From the NCBI RefSeq assembly GCF_006363895.1, contig NZ_CP040953.1: a stretch of DNA of 64,000 nucleotides, one strand, 5' to 3'. This document shows positions 1-9,040 of this stretch, piece by piece. A program made the position numbers and the translations under genes. The stretch's first letter is position 1; each line of letters opens with the position of its first letter. The DNA is from Methylopumilus universalis. Lineage in GTDB: Bacteria; Pseudomonadota; Gammaproteobacteria; Burkholderiales; Methylophilaceae. Below the pieces are notes generated by a model. The model saw nothing but the letters and a program-made list of their open reading frames with translations, had not been told where the DNA came from and did no database searches.

Positions 1-33
1 ATTAAGCTCATTGATGCTACAAAAGAAATTTAA
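1..33 (+). CDS. possible 3' end of an unidentified gene
   Basis: An open frame runs from the window edge to a TAA at 31-33 and would encode the last ten residues, IKLIDATKEI. It ends exactly where the stop codon of the convergent gcvH begins, which is typical of tail-to-tail genes in this compact genome. The fragment is too short to identify, and it may be chance. Confidence 0.25.
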   Translation: MKLIDATKEI

Positions 34-414
34 TTAGCGAGTAAGTTCAGCGTATTGAATAGCATCTAAAAAAAGCTCTTTGTTGTTTATGTCATCTTGA
101 GATGATATTTTACAAATCCAAGTTTCATGAGGCTTGTCGTTAATTATTTCTGGAGATTTTTGAATATTAGGATTAATCTCCATCATCTCACCATTAAGTG
201 GGCCTATTAAATCAGAAGCAGTTTTGACTGATTCAATCACACCAAAGGCAATGTCTCTTAAGATTTGACTTTGTAATTCTGGTAGCTCTACAAAAACAAT
301 ATCACCTAAAAGATTTTGTGCGTAATCGGTAATGCCAATTTCATAAGTAGCGTCCCCAATAGATTTAATCCATAGGTGCTCACGCGTATAAATAAGTGTA
401 TTGGGAATATTCAT
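34..414 (-). CDS. gcvH: glycine cleavage system H protein
   Basis: This is the lipoyl carrier of the glycine cleavage complex. It shuttles the aminomethyl group from the P protein (GcvP) to the T protein (GcvT) and is reoxidised by the L protein. The 126-residue length is normal for the family. The lipoylation motif ESVKTASD is intact, with the modified lysine at K64, and the N-terminal TREHLW and ITDYAQ..LGDIVFVELP stretches are typical. It starts with ATG and is divergent from pbpG across about 107 bases. No gcvT or gcvP lies beside it in the window, so it may be expressed alone. Identification is secure; which complex it serves here is inferred. Confidence 0.95.
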   Translation of the reverse strand: MNIPNTLIYTREHLWIKSIGDATYEIGITDYAQNLLGDIVFVELPELQSQILRDIAFGVIESVKTASDLIGPLNGEMMEINPNIQKSPEIINDKPHETWICKISSQDDINNKELFLDAIQYAELTR

Positions 415-521
415 AATAAATTAGATAACAGCAATTTTATCTTTAAATACATTAAGTTAATGACAAATATGTTTTTTTTGTTTATTATCGCGTAAATTTA
501 GTATGAATAGGAGATTACCGA

Positions 522-1460
522 GTGAGAGAACGTATCAGACTTTTTTTCATCCTAAGCATCACTTTCTTTCTTGTATTATCTGCAATTTCAGTCGAAGCAA
601 AACAATCTAAATCTAATAAACCATCAAAAGCAGAATTAGCTGGTATATCTCGAGCAGATACCAAGACTAATAAAGATGGTCTTTTAAGGGTGGCCTCGTC
701 AAACGCTCTGATTGTAAATCAAAATACAGGCGAAGTATTGTTTGCTAAAGATACCAACACTTTAACTTCTATCGCTTCTGTTACTAAGCTTATGACTGCC
801 ATGGTAACTTTAGATGCAAATCTTCCTATGGATGAAGAGATTGCCATCACCAATGAAGATGTAGATACGTTAAAAAATTCAAGTTCAAAATTGCCAGTGG
901 GAACAGTGTTGCCACGATCTGAATTACTTAAAATTGCTTTAATTGCTTCTGATAATCGTGCAGCATCTGCCCTTGGGAGAAATTATCCAACAGGAAAAGC
1001 CGGTTTCGTAAATGCCATGAATATTAAAGCATTACAACTTGATATGACGCGCAGTGAATTTGCAGATCCTACAGGGCTTAATAATCATAATATGTCTACA
1101 GCTGAAGACCTTGTAAAGATGGTAAAAGCTGCATACCAATACCCTGAAATTCGAGAAATTACAACGACAGCTTCATACGAAGCTTACGTTAAAGGACATC
1201 ATGCACCAGTAAATTTTAATAATACAAATGGACTGATTAGAAAGAGTGATTGGATTATTGGTTTATCAAAAACTGGTTTTATCCAAGAAGCTGGAAAATG
1301 TCTTGTCATGCAAGCTATGATAAGTGGGCAGCCTATGATTATAGTATTACTTAAATCCTATGGAAGTGCGACTCGAAGTGCAGATGCAAATAGAATTCGT
1401 AAGTGGATTGAAAAAACCTCTTCAATTTCTTATCTAAATCAATCTAAAAAAGACAGCTAA
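522..1460 (+). CDS. pbpG: D-alanyl-D-alanine endopeptidase (PBP7/8-type, peptidase S11)
   Basis: A periplasmic low-molecular-mass penicillin-binding protein that cuts D-Ala-meso-DAP crosslinks in peptidoglycan. Residues 1-26 form a signal peptide (RERIR, a hydrophobic core, then VEA). The three serine-enzyme motifs are present: SVTK with nucleophile S86 and K89, SDN at 143-145, and KTG at 250-252. At 312 residues it matches PBP7 rather than the longer DacA carboxypeptidases, which carry an extra C-terminal domain. The start is GTG, chosen because an AGGAG sequence at 509-513 lies 8 bases upstream. Its stop overlaps that of the convergent topA. Whether it acts as endo- or carboxypeptidase is inferred from family resemblance. 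Confidence 0.9.
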   Translation: MRERIRLFFILSITFFLVLSAISVEAKQSKSNKPSKAELAGISRADTKTNKDGLLRVASSNALIVNQNTGEVLFAKDTNTLTSIASVTKLMTAMVTLDANLPMDEEIAITNEDVDTLKNSSSKLPVGTVLPRSELLKIALIASDNRAASALGRNYPTGKAGFVNAMNIKALQLDMTRSEFADPTGLNNHNMSTAEDLVKMVKAAYQYPEIREITTTASYEAYVKGHHAPVNFNNTNGLIRKSDWIIGLSKTGFIQEAGKCLVMQAMISGQPMIIVLLKSYGSATRSADANRIRKWIEKTSSISYLNQSKKDS

Positions 1461-4018
1461 ACTTTTTTAGCTTTTACGACCCTCTTCTTTGCCGCAGGTT
1501 TTTTAGTAGCTGCTTTTTTCTCAGATGCTTTCTTGACCGTTGTTTTTTTAGCTACAGTTTTCTTTTTACCCTTGCTCGAAGCTTCTTTATTGGTAATAAG
1601 TATTAAAGCCTCTTCCAAAGTAATTTTTTCAATATCCTGATCTTTTGGTAAGGTAACTTTGGTAGAGCCTTTTTGAAGATATGTGCCATAGCGACCATTA
1701 AAGATTTCAACCGAAAGGTTTTCTTCTGGGTCGTTACCCAAAATTCTTAAAGGAGCATTTTTAGCAATAGCTTCTGCAATTAGTTCAAGGGCTCGATCAA
1801 GAGTGATATCAAAAATAGATTCGGATCTAGGAATAGATTTAAATTTGCCATCATAATTTACATAAGGTCCAAAACGTCCAATATTTACAATCACCTTTTT
1901 ACCTGTATCAGGATGGAGGCCCAACTCTTTAGGAAGTGATAAAAGATTTAATGCTATACCTTCATTTAAGTCACTTAATGAAATTTCTTTAGGGACGCTA
2001 ACGCGCTTAGGTTTCTTTTTACTGTCTTCTTCTTGGACGCCTACTTGAAGATAAGGCCCATAGGGCCCCACTAACAGAAGAACATCTTTTCCAGTTTCAG
2101 GATCTTTGCAAACAAGAACAGGTTCATTCGAAGCACTTGAATCACCATTTACATTTCTTGTATAGTCGCAATCAGGGTAGCCTGAGCATCCAATAAATTT
2201 TCCTCTTCTGCCAAGCCTGGAGAATAAAGGTTTGCTGCATTTAGGACAGTCTTCATGAATAGCTTCTTGTGTAATTTCAGCACGATCGATATTTGATTTT
2301 TCAATAATTGTTTTGTTGAAGTCATCCCAAAAGCTTTTCAGAAGAGGAATCCATTCTTTATTATTTTCTGCGATATCATCTAAAGAGCTCTCAAGACCTG
2401 CTGTGAAATCATAATCAACATAACGGGTAAAATGCTCAGTTAAAAATTTATTAACCACACGACCTACATCAGTAGGCATAAATCTTTTTTTGTCGAGAAT
2501 CACATATTCACGATCTTGAAGCGTAGAAATAATACTCGCATAGGTAGAAGGTCTTCCAATACCATATTCTTCTAAAGATTTTACAAGGCTAGCTTCAGAG
2601 TATCTGGGAGGTGGCTCAGTGAAATGTTGATCCCCATAAATTTTATCAACAGTTAGAATCTCACCAGTTTCAAGTGGAGGCAATTTAAGAGAGTCTTCAT
2701 CTTCATTTGATGCATCATCTAAGCTTTCAGTGTAAATGGCAATAAATCCTGGGAATATTAGTGTTTGTCCAGTTGCCCTAAATAAATTTGCTTCTGAGCC
2801 AATTGCAAGATCAACACTCACAGCATCAAACTTTGCCGGTGTCATTTGGCTTGCTAGAGATCGCTTCCAAATCATTTCATATAACTTAAATTGTTCAGGA
2901 GATAGTTTGCCAATAAGGCTCTGAGGTGTTCGGCTTATATCAGTTGGCCTAATTGCTTCATGTGCCTCTTGTGCATTTTTAGATTTCGTTTTATAAAAAA
3001 TAGGTGCTTTAGGCAAATAATCTGCTTCAAAATTTGACTGAATGTATCCTCTAATTTGATTCATCGCTTCATTTGAGAGTGAGAGTGAATCAGTTCTCAT
3101 ATAAGTAATTAAGCCTACGGCACCATTGCCAGTATCGAGGCCTTCATAAAGTTGCTGGGCAATTCTCATGGCTCGACTCGTTGTAAACCCAAGTTTTCGA
3201 ACTGACTCTTGTTGAAGAGTTGATGTCGAGAAAGGGGGCGCAGGATTGCGCGTTCTTTGCTTTTTTTCAACACGAGTAACTTTTGTTTTCCCAGCACTTT
3301 CTAAAAGTAACTTGCCAACAATATTTTCGTGATCTTCTTTTGAAACAATAGTAAATTGCTCTACTTTTTTATTGTCGAGCTGAATGAGTTTTGCTTGGAA
3401 TTTATTTTTAGACTTAATGGAATCTAAATGAATCGTCCAATATTCTTGGCTGATAAATTTTTCAATTTCAATTTCTCTTTCAATAATAAGTCTTAGTGCT
3501 GGACTCTGAACTCTTCCTGCTGATAGTCCTCTTCTAATTTTCTTCCAAAGTAGGGGTGATAAATTGAAACCTACAAGATAGTCGAGCGCTCTTCTGGCTT
3601 GCTGAGCATTGACAAGAGGCATTGATATATCTCGAGGATGTTCAATGGCATACTCGATAGCTGATTTTGTAATCTCTTGAAAAATGACCCGTTTAATTAA
3701 CTTATCTTTAGTTAATTTTTTCTCGTTGAGTATTTCTAGAATGTGCCATGAAATAGCCTCTCCTTCTCTATCAGGATCCGTAGCTAAATAGACTTCATCA
3801 GATTTTTTTACGGCCCTTGCAATTTCATCCACATGTCTGGAGTTTCTTTCAATAATTGCATAATTCATTTTGAAATTATTATCTGTTTCAACAGCGCCTG
3901 TTTTTGGAATAAGGTCACGCACATGACCATATGATGCTAAAACTTCGAATTTATTACCAAGATACTTTTGAAGAGTTTTGGCTTTAGATGGTGATTCAAC
4001 AATTAAAAGTTTAGACAT
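1457..4018 (-). CDS. topA: DNA topoisomerase I (type IA)
   Basis: Relaxes negatively supercoiled DNA through a transient tyrosine-DNA link. The N-terminal TOPRIM domain has the acidic ATDPDREGE motif. The active-site tyrosine lies in GLITYMRTDS, residue 306 from the chosen start. A single four-cysteine zinc ribbon (CPKC...GCSGYPDC) follows, then three cysteine-free GxYGxY repeats, then a tail rich in Lys and Ala that probably binds DNA or RNA polymerase. A TTG at 4036 would add six residues, but the ATG at 4018 (MSKLLIVESPSKAK) matches the usual N-terminus. Its end overlaps pbpG by a few bases. It has fewer zinc ribbons than E. coli TopA. Confidence 0.95.
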   Translation of the reverse strand: MSKLLIVESPSKAKTLQKYLGNKFEVLASYGHVRDLIPKTGAVETDNNFKMNYAIIERNSRHVDEIARAVKKSDEVYLATDPDREGEAISWHILEILNEKKLTKDKLIKRVIFQEITKSAIEYAIEHPRDISMPLVNAQQARRALDYLVGFNLSPLLWKKIRRGLSAGRVQSPALRLIIEREIEIEKFISQEYWTIHLDSIKSKNKFQAKLIQLDNKKVEQFTIVSKEDHENIVGKLLLESAGKTKVTRVEKKQRTRNPAPPFSTSTLQQESVRKLGFTTSRAMRIAQQLYEGLDTGNGAVGLITYMRTDSLSLSNEAMNQIRGYIQSNFEADYLPKAPIFYKTKSKNAQEAHEAIRPTDISRTPQSLIGKLSPEQFKLYEMIWKRSLASQMTPAKFDAVSVDLAIGSEANLFRATGQTLIFPGFIAIYTESLDDASNEDEDSLKLPPLETGEILTVDKIYGDQHFTEPPPRYSEASLVKSLEEYGIGRPSTYASIISTLQDREYVILDKKRFMPTDVGRVVNKFLTEHFTRYVDYDFTAGLESSLDDIAENNKEWIPLLKSFWDDFNKTIIEKSNIDRAEITQEAIHEDCPKCSKPLFSRLGRRGKFIGCSGYPDCDYTRNVNGDSSASNEPVLVCKDPETGKDVLLLVGPYGPYLQVGVQEEDSKKKPKRVSVPKEISLSDLNEGIALNLLSLPKELGLHPDTGKKVIVNIGRFGPYVNYDGKFKSIPRSESIFDITLDRALELIAEAIAKNAPLRILGNDPEENLSVEIFNGRYGTYLQKGSTKVTLPKDQDIEKITLEEALILITNKEASSKGKKKTVAKKTTVKKASEKKAATKKPAAKKRVVKAKKV

Positions 4019-4061
4019 TGGGGGTTTCTGGATCAAAAATTTGGATGAATAATAAATTTAA

Positions 4062-4100
4062 ATCTTGATATATACAAGATGTCTATACTAACTTAGTTAG
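4062..4100. promoter_or_regulatory. two adjacent inverted repeats upstream of topA
   Basis: In the 115-base gap between ttcA and topA, ATCTTG (4062-4067) and CAAGAT (4075-4080) flank seven A/T bases. CTAAC (4088-4092) and GTTAG (4096-4100) flank TTA. The gap probably holds the topA promoter, so these could be operator sites or weak hairpins. In such AT-rich DNA, chance symmetry is possible. Confidence 0.3.
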
Positions 4101-4133
4101 ATAAATTACGTTAATTAAATTTAAATAGTGAAT

Positions 4134-5036
4134 TTAAGAGGCAATATTTTCTGCAAATGAAGCAATATTATTTAAGCCGGTATTAAGATTTCTGATTAAA
4201 TCTTCTGTAAAAAGAAGGTCATCATTTTCTTCTTCGTTGGATTGATTAAGATTTTCGAAGTCATAAAGACTTCGGTCTCCTAGGTGAGAGAGTTCAATAT
4301 TAGATATGGCTCTGTATATATTATTAATCCGCCCAGGTTGCTCTTTCTCCCACTCCATCAGCATTCCTTTTATTTTTTTTCTCTGAAGATTTTCTTGTGA
4401 GCCGCATAAATTACAAGGAATAATAGGAAAATTCATACGAGAGGCATAGCTTGAAATCTCTTTTTCGGAGCAGTATGCCAAAGGTCGAATAATAATATTT
4501 TTACTATCATTAGAGATTAGCTTAGGTGGCATAGCTTTTAATTTAGAACCAAAAAACATATTAAGGAAAAGTGTCTCAACAATATCATCACGATGATGGC
4601 CCAAAGCAATTTTATTGATATTAAGTTCTTTCGCTGTCCTGTAAATAATTCCACGTCTTAAGCGAGAGCACAAAGAGCAGGTAGTTTTACCACTTGGTAT
4701 TTTTTCTTTTACGATTGAATAGGTGTCTTCAGTAACAATAAGATGTTCAACACCTAAATTTTTTAAAAAATTAGGCAATACTTCGGCTGGAAATCCCGGC
4801 TGTTTTTGATCTAAATTCATCGCAATAATATCAAAATGAATAGGAGCTCTTTCTTTAAGAGCTAGTAAAAACATCAGCAATGAATATGAATCTTTTCCGC
4901 CGCTCATACATACTAGGACTCGGTCATTATTTTCAATCATATTAAAATCAGTGATTGCTTTGCCAGTTAAGCCTATAAGTTTATTCCGCAATTTGAGAAA
5001 GTTATTGGTTGCATCAATTGGAATTTGAGGAATCAT
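4134..5036 (-). CDS. ttcA: tRNA 2-thiocytidine(32) synthetase TtcA
   Basis: An ATP-dependent enzyme that thiolates cytidine 32 in certain tRNAs using an iron-sulfur cluster. The PP-loop SGGKDS at residues 45-50 activates the base. CSLC (C120, C123) and CNLC (C208, C211) supply the cluster cysteines, and GHHRDD is the second conserved nucleotide-site motif. Its 300 residues are normal for the family. The start overlaps the end of the upstream pteridine reductase gene by four bases (ATGA), so the two are translationally coupled. The paralogue TilS was considered, but the cysteine pairs identify TtcA. Confidence 0.93.
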   Translation of the reverse strand: MIPQIPIDATNNFLKLRNKLIGLTGKAITDFNMIENNDRVLVCMSGGKDSYSLLMFLLALKERAPIHFDIIAMNLDQKQPGFPAEVLPNFLKNLGVEHLIVTEDTYSIVKEKIPSGKTTCSLCSRLRRGIIYRTAKELNINKIALGHHRDDIVETLFLNMFFGSKLKAMPPKLISNDSKNIIIRPLAYCSEKEISSYASRMNFPIIPCNLCGSQENLQRKKIKGMLMEWEKEQPGRINNIYRAISNIELSHLGDRSLYDFENLNQSNEEENDDLLFTEDLIRNLNTGLNNIASFAENIAS

Positions 5037-5779
5037 AATGAAATAGATCTTCCACCATCGACAGCTAAAATATGACCTGTAATAAATGGGGCATCCAGCA
5101 CTAAAAATTTGACTGCCATGGCAACATCTTCCGGCGTACCCATTTTTTTTAATAACGTTTGGGAAATAACTCTTTGTTTATAGATATCGTTAAATTCTTC
5201 ATTATTTTCAGGCCACAAAACTGGACCAGGAGCAACAGCATTAACTCTTACATCTGGACTTAATTCTTGGGCCAAAGATTTTGTTAAAGTTGTAAGGCCT
5301 GATTTAGCAATACTATAAATAATATAATTTTTCTTCGGTTTATCTATATGTGTGTCAGTGATATTTATAATGCAGCCCTTAGTTTTAATAAGTTCATCTG
5401 CTGCGAGTTGAGATAAAAATAAAGGTGCCTTCAAATTGCTGCCAATTAGATCATTCCAATTTTTTTCATTCATTTTCCCAATTTCGGTAGGGTAATAACT
5501 TGAAGCATTGTTTATGAGGATATCTAATCTGCCATAAGTATTGATTGTTTGCTCGACTAGACTTGGCAATAGTTTCATATTCACAAGATCGGCTTGAATA
5601 ATACTTGCGGAATCTTTACGAATTTTATTCAGATCTTCTTGAAGCTTTCGTGCTTCATCAGCTGAATGGCGATAGTGAATCATTAAATCGATACCGGATT
5701 CATGAAGAAGTTTGCAAATTGCTTGCCCAATTCTTTTAGCGCCGCCCGTAACCAGAGCAATTTTTCTATTAGATTTCAT
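5033..5779 (-). CDS. folM: pteridine reductase (SDR family, FolM/PTR1 type)
   Basis: A short-chain dehydrogenase predicted to reduce dihydropterins or dihydrofolate with NADPH in the cytoplasm. The cofactor loop is TGGAKRIG, the basic version typical of pteridine reductases, and NNAS follows. The usual catalytic Ser is replaced by Asp in NITDTH. That Asp sits 13 residues before the Tyr of YSIAK, the same Asp/Tyr/Lys arrangement as in PTR1. The ATG at 5779 was preferred to a GTG at 5803 because the longer form would overlap the divergent methyltransferase gene and leave no room for promoters. It is coupled to ttcA downstream. The substrate is inferred; a generic SDR is less likely. Confidence 0.75.
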   Translation of the reverse strand: MKSNRKIALVTGGAKRIGQAICKLLHESGIDLMIHYRHSADEARKLQEDLNKIRKDSASIIQADLVNMKLLPSLVEQTINTYGRLDILINNASSYYPTEIGKMNEKNWNDLIGSNLKAPLFLSQLAADELIKTKGCIINITDTHIDKPKKNYIIYSIAKSGLTTLTKSLAQELSPDVRVNAVAPGPVLWPENNEEFNDIYKQRVISQTLLKKMGTPEDVAMAVKFLVLDAPFITGHILAVDGGRSISL

Positions 5780-5823
5780 AGGTTTATGTATAAATGATTT
5801 CACTCTATTATAATCTAATACCT

Positions 5824-6972
5824 ATGCCAACCATGCCTATAGCCTCGGAAATTGAGATTCAATTAAGCGAGCAATTAAAAACAAAAATCATTCAAGCCAT
5901 TCATTCTAGTCAAGGATGGATAAGTTTTGATCGCTTTATGGAGTTTGCACTCTATGACCCTGAATTCGGTTACTACAATGGAAATTTAAGAAAGTTTGGT
6001 GAAAAAGGCGACTTCGTTACGGCATCTGAAATATCAAGTTTTTTTGCCAAAACAATGTGCATTCAGTTTGAAGAAATTTTTCTATCGCTAGATAAAAATA
6101 TAATAGAAATTGGTGCTGGATCAGGCAAGTTTGCTCTTGAGGTAATCCAGTCTTTGGACAGCAAAAAAATTGACCATTATTTTATTTTAGAAATAAGTCA
6201 TTCATTGAGAAAGCGCCAATACGAACTTTTAATAAAAAATTTGCCTCCGCATTTGTTTAGCAAGGTACAGTGGATTGATAAAATTCCGCAAGAATATAAT
6301 GGGATTGTTTTCTGTAATGAACTTTTAGATGCACTGCCTGTAGATTTGATAAAAAAATCGTCAGGGATTCCTTATCAAAAAGGTGTTGGTCTGGAAAATG
6401 ATCTATTTATCTGGAAAGATAAGGCAATAAAAGATCTGTCTACATATGACCACATCAATCTAGAAAGCCTTCCAGACAATTACCTTGCAGAAGATGCAAT
6501 TCATATTAAAAGTTGGATTAATAACATCAGCGAATCTATTAGCAAAGGCGTTGTAATAATTATTGACTATGGATTCAATCACAGTGAGTATTTTCACGAG
6601 CAAAGATCCCAGGGAACACTAATGTGCCATTTTAAGCATCATGCTCACGACAATCCTCTTATTCAGGTTGGAATCCAAGATATTACAAGTCATGTTAATT
6701 TTAGCTATGTGGCAAGAGAAGCTTCTAGCAAAGGACTCCATATTAATGGCTTTATTTCTCAGGCAAATTTTCTTATTAATTGCGGCATATTAGAGTTGCT
6801 TGAGAAAATAAATATAGAAGATAGTCTCTTATATATGAAATCAGTATCGGAAATTCAAAAATTACTATCCCCTTCAGAAATGGGTGATTTATTTAAAGTG
6901 ATGACAATAGAAAAGAATATAGATATAAATCTTGTAGGGCTTAAAAATAACAATAAAGTCAAAACGTTATGA
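5824..6972 (+). CDS. MidA/NDUFAF7-family SAM-dependent methyltransferase
   Basis: Belongs to the family of the mitochondrial complex I assembly factor NDUFAF7, which methylates an arginine of a complex I subunit; the bacterial target is not established. Seen here are the family N-terminus (FMEFALYDPEFGYY, then GDFVTASEIS), the SAM motif EIGAGSG, and NELLDALPV after it. Earlier in-frame starts exist, but the ATG at 5824 fits the family and separates it from the divergent gene at 5779. A TATAAT at 5809-5814 lies just upstream, without a clear -35 box. Its stop overlaps the trmB start (ATGA), so the two methyltransferases form one operon. Confidence 0.82.
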   Translation: MPTMPIASEIEIQLSEQLKTKIIQAIHSSQGWISFDRFMEFALYDPEFGYYNGNLRKFGEKGDFVTASEISSFFAKTMCIQFEEIFLSLDKNIIEIGAGSGKFALEVIQSLDSKKIDHYFILEISHSLRKRQYELLIKNLPPHLFSKVQWIDKIPQEYNGIVFCNELLDALPVDLIKKSSGIPYQKGVGLENDLFIWKDKAIKDLSTYDHINLESLPDNYLAEDAIHIKSWINNISESISKGVVIIIDYGFNHSEYFHEQRSQGTLMCHFKHHAHDNPLIQVGIQDITSHVNFSYVAREASSKGLHINGFISQANFLINCGILELLEKINIEDSLLYMKSVSEIQKLLSPSEMGDLFKVMTIEKNIDINLVGLKNNNKVKTL

Positions 6973-7664
6973 TTAATCAAGATAAAGAGGATATTAAGAG
7001 GCGACCTATTAGAAGTTATATTCTAAGGCAAGGAAGAATTACCAAAGCTCAGACAAATGCTATTCATGAAAGCTTTCAAAAACATGCTGTGATTTTTGAA
7101 AATAAATTAATTGATTTCAATGGGGTTTTTGAAAATAAAAGTAGAGATCTTATATTGGAAATTGGATTTGGTATGGGGACTTCTACTGCTGAGATTGCAA
7201 GGTCTAACTTGAATAAGAATTATATTGCGATTGAAGTCCACTCTCCCGGCGTAGGCAATTTGCTTAAGTTAATTCAAGAAAATAATATTTCTAATTTGAA
7301 AATTATTCAACATGATGCTGTGGAAGTTATTAATTCAATGATTAAGGATGATTCTTTGAATGGCATTCATATTTTTTTTCCTGATCCATGGCCTAAAAAA
7401 AGACACCACAAAAGAAGGCTTATACAATCAAACTTACTAAAACTTATTGCGCAAAAGATTAAGAAGTCTGGATATCTTCATATCGCTACAGACTGGGAAG
7501 ATTATGCTTTTTGGATTATTGATTTGTTGGATAAAGAAGACTTATTACAAAAGATGTCTGATGATTTTTTTAAAAAACCTGATTATCGTCCTTTAACGAA
7601 ATATGAAAATCGAGGAATTAAACTAGGCTACAAAGTTTGGGACATGATTTATAGACGTATTTAG
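6969..7664 (+). CDS. trmB: tRNA (guanine-N7-)-methyltransferase, m7G46
   Basis: Methylates N7 of guanosine 46 in the variable loop of tRNA. The SAM-binding motif LEIGFGMG lies at about residues 63-70. The family hallmark FFPDPWPKKRHHKRR follows, and GYLHIATDWEDYA comes near the end. The length of 231 residues is typical. It begins inside the stop of the upstream MidA-type gene. Its last 42 bases are also the end of engB on the other strand, a long convergent overlap for two conserved genes. Confidence 0.95.
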   Translation: MINQDKEDIKRRPIRSYILRQGRITKAQTNAIHESFQKHAVIFENKLIDFNGVFENKSRDLILEIGFGMGTSTAEIARSNLNKNYIAIEVHSPGVGNLLKLIQENNISNLKIIQHDAVEVINSMIKDDSLNGIHIFFPDPWPKKRHHKRRLIQSNLLKLIAQKIKKSGYLHIATDWEDYAFWIIDLLDKEDLLQKMSDDFFKKPDYRPLTKYENRGIKLGYKVWDMIYRRI

Positions 7665-8261
7665 CCATTTCCCAATGATGGTTTCAGCGTCATCAACACC
7701 TTGTTTTTTTAAGCTGGAAAAAAGTTGAACCGTACATTCAATACCAAGAGATGCCCCCCACTTTTCATCTATTTCTTTTTGAATGCTACGAAGTATTTTA
7801 TGTGAGGCTTCACGAGACAGTTTGTCTGCTTTAGTTAATAAAATATGAATAGGTTTTTTATTTAAAGAAAACCACTCTAACATTTGTTGGTCAAGAGGCG
7901 TGAGTGGATGTCTTATGTCCATCACTAAAACAAGACCAAAAAGACAAGAACGTTCCGACAAGTAAGTTGCTAGAGTTTTTTGCCAATGATCTTTGATAGC
8001 GTGAGGTACCTTGGCATAACCATAACCGGGTAAATCTACTAGGAAACGATTTTCACCCAGAGAAAAGAAATTGATAAGTTGTGTTCGCCCCGGCTGCTTA
8101 CTTACGAAAGCAAGACGATTATGATTAGCAAGCGTATTGATAGCACTGGATTTTCCAGCATTTGATCTGCCAGCAAAAGCAATCTCAATGCCAGTAGGGG
8201 GAGGCAAATCACTTAAATGGTGAGCAGATATAAAATATGATGCGTTTTGAAAAATAGCCAT
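7623..8261 (-). CDS. engB: ribosome biogenesis GTP-binding protein YsxC/EngB
   Basis: A small essential GTPase of the YihA/YsxC family that assists assembly of the large ribosomal subunit. The G1 motif is GRSNAGKSS (31-39), G3 is DLPG (76-79) and G4 is TKAD (143-146). The family switch sequence QPGRTQLINFF is present. It has 212 residues and starts with ATG. It is divergent from cytochrome c4 and convergent with trmB, sharing 42 bases with it. A neighbouring cytochrome c4 gene is a familiar arrangement in proteobacteria. Confidence 0.95.
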   Translation of the reverse strand: MAIFQNASYFISAHHLSDLPPPTGIEIAFAGRSNAGKSSAINTLANHNRLAFVSKQPGRTQLINFFSLGENRFLVDLPGYGYAKVPHAIKDHWQKTLATYLSERSCLFGLVLVMDIRHPLTPLDQQMLEWFSLNKKPIHILLTKADKLSREASHKILRSIQKEIDEKWGASLGIECTVQLFSSLKKQGVDDAETIIGKWLNTSINHVPNFVA

Positions 8262-8365
8262 GCGCTTTACCTAACCTGTTCAATCCAATCAAAATGCTAT
8301 CACGAGAATGGGATTTTAGATAAAATGAAGGTCTTGAATATACTTTAAATACGGAGCTTTACGCA

Positions 8366-8980
8366 ATGAGCAGTCGAAATGCTTTATTTATTCTCATCTT
8401 GTCTTTTTTAATTTCAAGTACTGCGATTTCAGAAACTATTGCTCAGAAAACTCCGCCGAAAGCAGTTGCAAATGTATGTGCGGCATGTCATGGAATCGAT
8501 GGTAATAGCGCAATTTCAGCTAACCCAAAATTATCTGGACAGCACTCAGAATACCTTTACAAACAGCTAGCTAATTTTAAATCAGGCGCTCGCGCAAATG
8601 CTGTCATGTCTGGTATGGCAGGAATGCTATCAGATGCCGATATGCATTCTGTGGCAGAATATTTTTCAAAACAAACGTTAAGTTTGGGGCAAGCCAAAAC
8701 AAATGGCTCAGGATCTTTAGGAGAAAAAATCTACCGAGCTGGTATCCAAGCTAATGCTGTCCCAGCATGTGCTTCATGTCATGGCCCCTCAGGTGACGGT
8801 TTGCCTATTAAATATCCACGCTTAAGCGGCCAACACTCAGAATATGTTTTAAATCAATTAAGACAGTTTAGATTAGGTGCTCGGGCAAACGATGAAGCAA
8901 AAATGATGCGAACTATTGCGGCTAAACTGACGGATCAAGAAATGGAAGCAGTAGCTGATTATATCCAAGGCTTAAGATAA
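8366..8980 (+). CDS. dihaem cytochrome c4
   Basis: A periplasmic electron carrier of two class I cytochrome c domains, passing electrons from the bc1 complex towards a terminal oxidase. A signal peptide covers roughly residues 1-26. The haem sites are CAACH (38-42) and CASCH (135-139), each followed by a PKLSGQHSEY or PRLSGQHSEY repeat that shows the internal duplication. The candidate axial methionines lie in the MSGMAGM and MMRTIA stretches. The ATG follows an ACGGAG at about 8351-8356. Its maturation enzymes ResB and ResC are encoded directly downstream. The terminal oxidase partner is outside the window. Confidence 0.92.
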   Translation: MSSRNALFILILSFLISSTAISETIAQKTPPKAVANVCAACHGIDGNSAISANPKLSGQHSEYLYKQLANFKSGARANAVMSGMAGMLSDADMHSVAEYFSKQTLSLGQAKTNGSGSLGEKIYRAGIQANAVPACASCHGPSGDGLPIKYPRLSGQHSEYVLNQLRQFRLGARANDEAKMMRTIAAKLTDQEMEAVADYIQGLR

Positions 8981-9003
8981 ACCCTTCTCGTTCTTATTTA
9001 ATC

Positions 9004-9025
9004 ACTGCAACTTCTTTGCAGTTTT
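9004..9025 (+). terminator. weak intrinsic terminator after cytochrome c4
   Basis: ACTGCAA (9004-9010) and TTGCAGT (9016-9022) form a perfect seven-base-pair stem with loop CTTCT. Only a run of about four T follows. It would partly separate cytochrome c4 from resB. The short T run limits confidence. Confidence 0.45.
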
Positions 9026-9040
9026 CGTAGTCGAAACTTT

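Noticed and set aside
415..521. Glycine riboswitch before gcvH
   Set aside because: The 107-base gap is AT-rich and lacks the conserved tandem aptamer elements.
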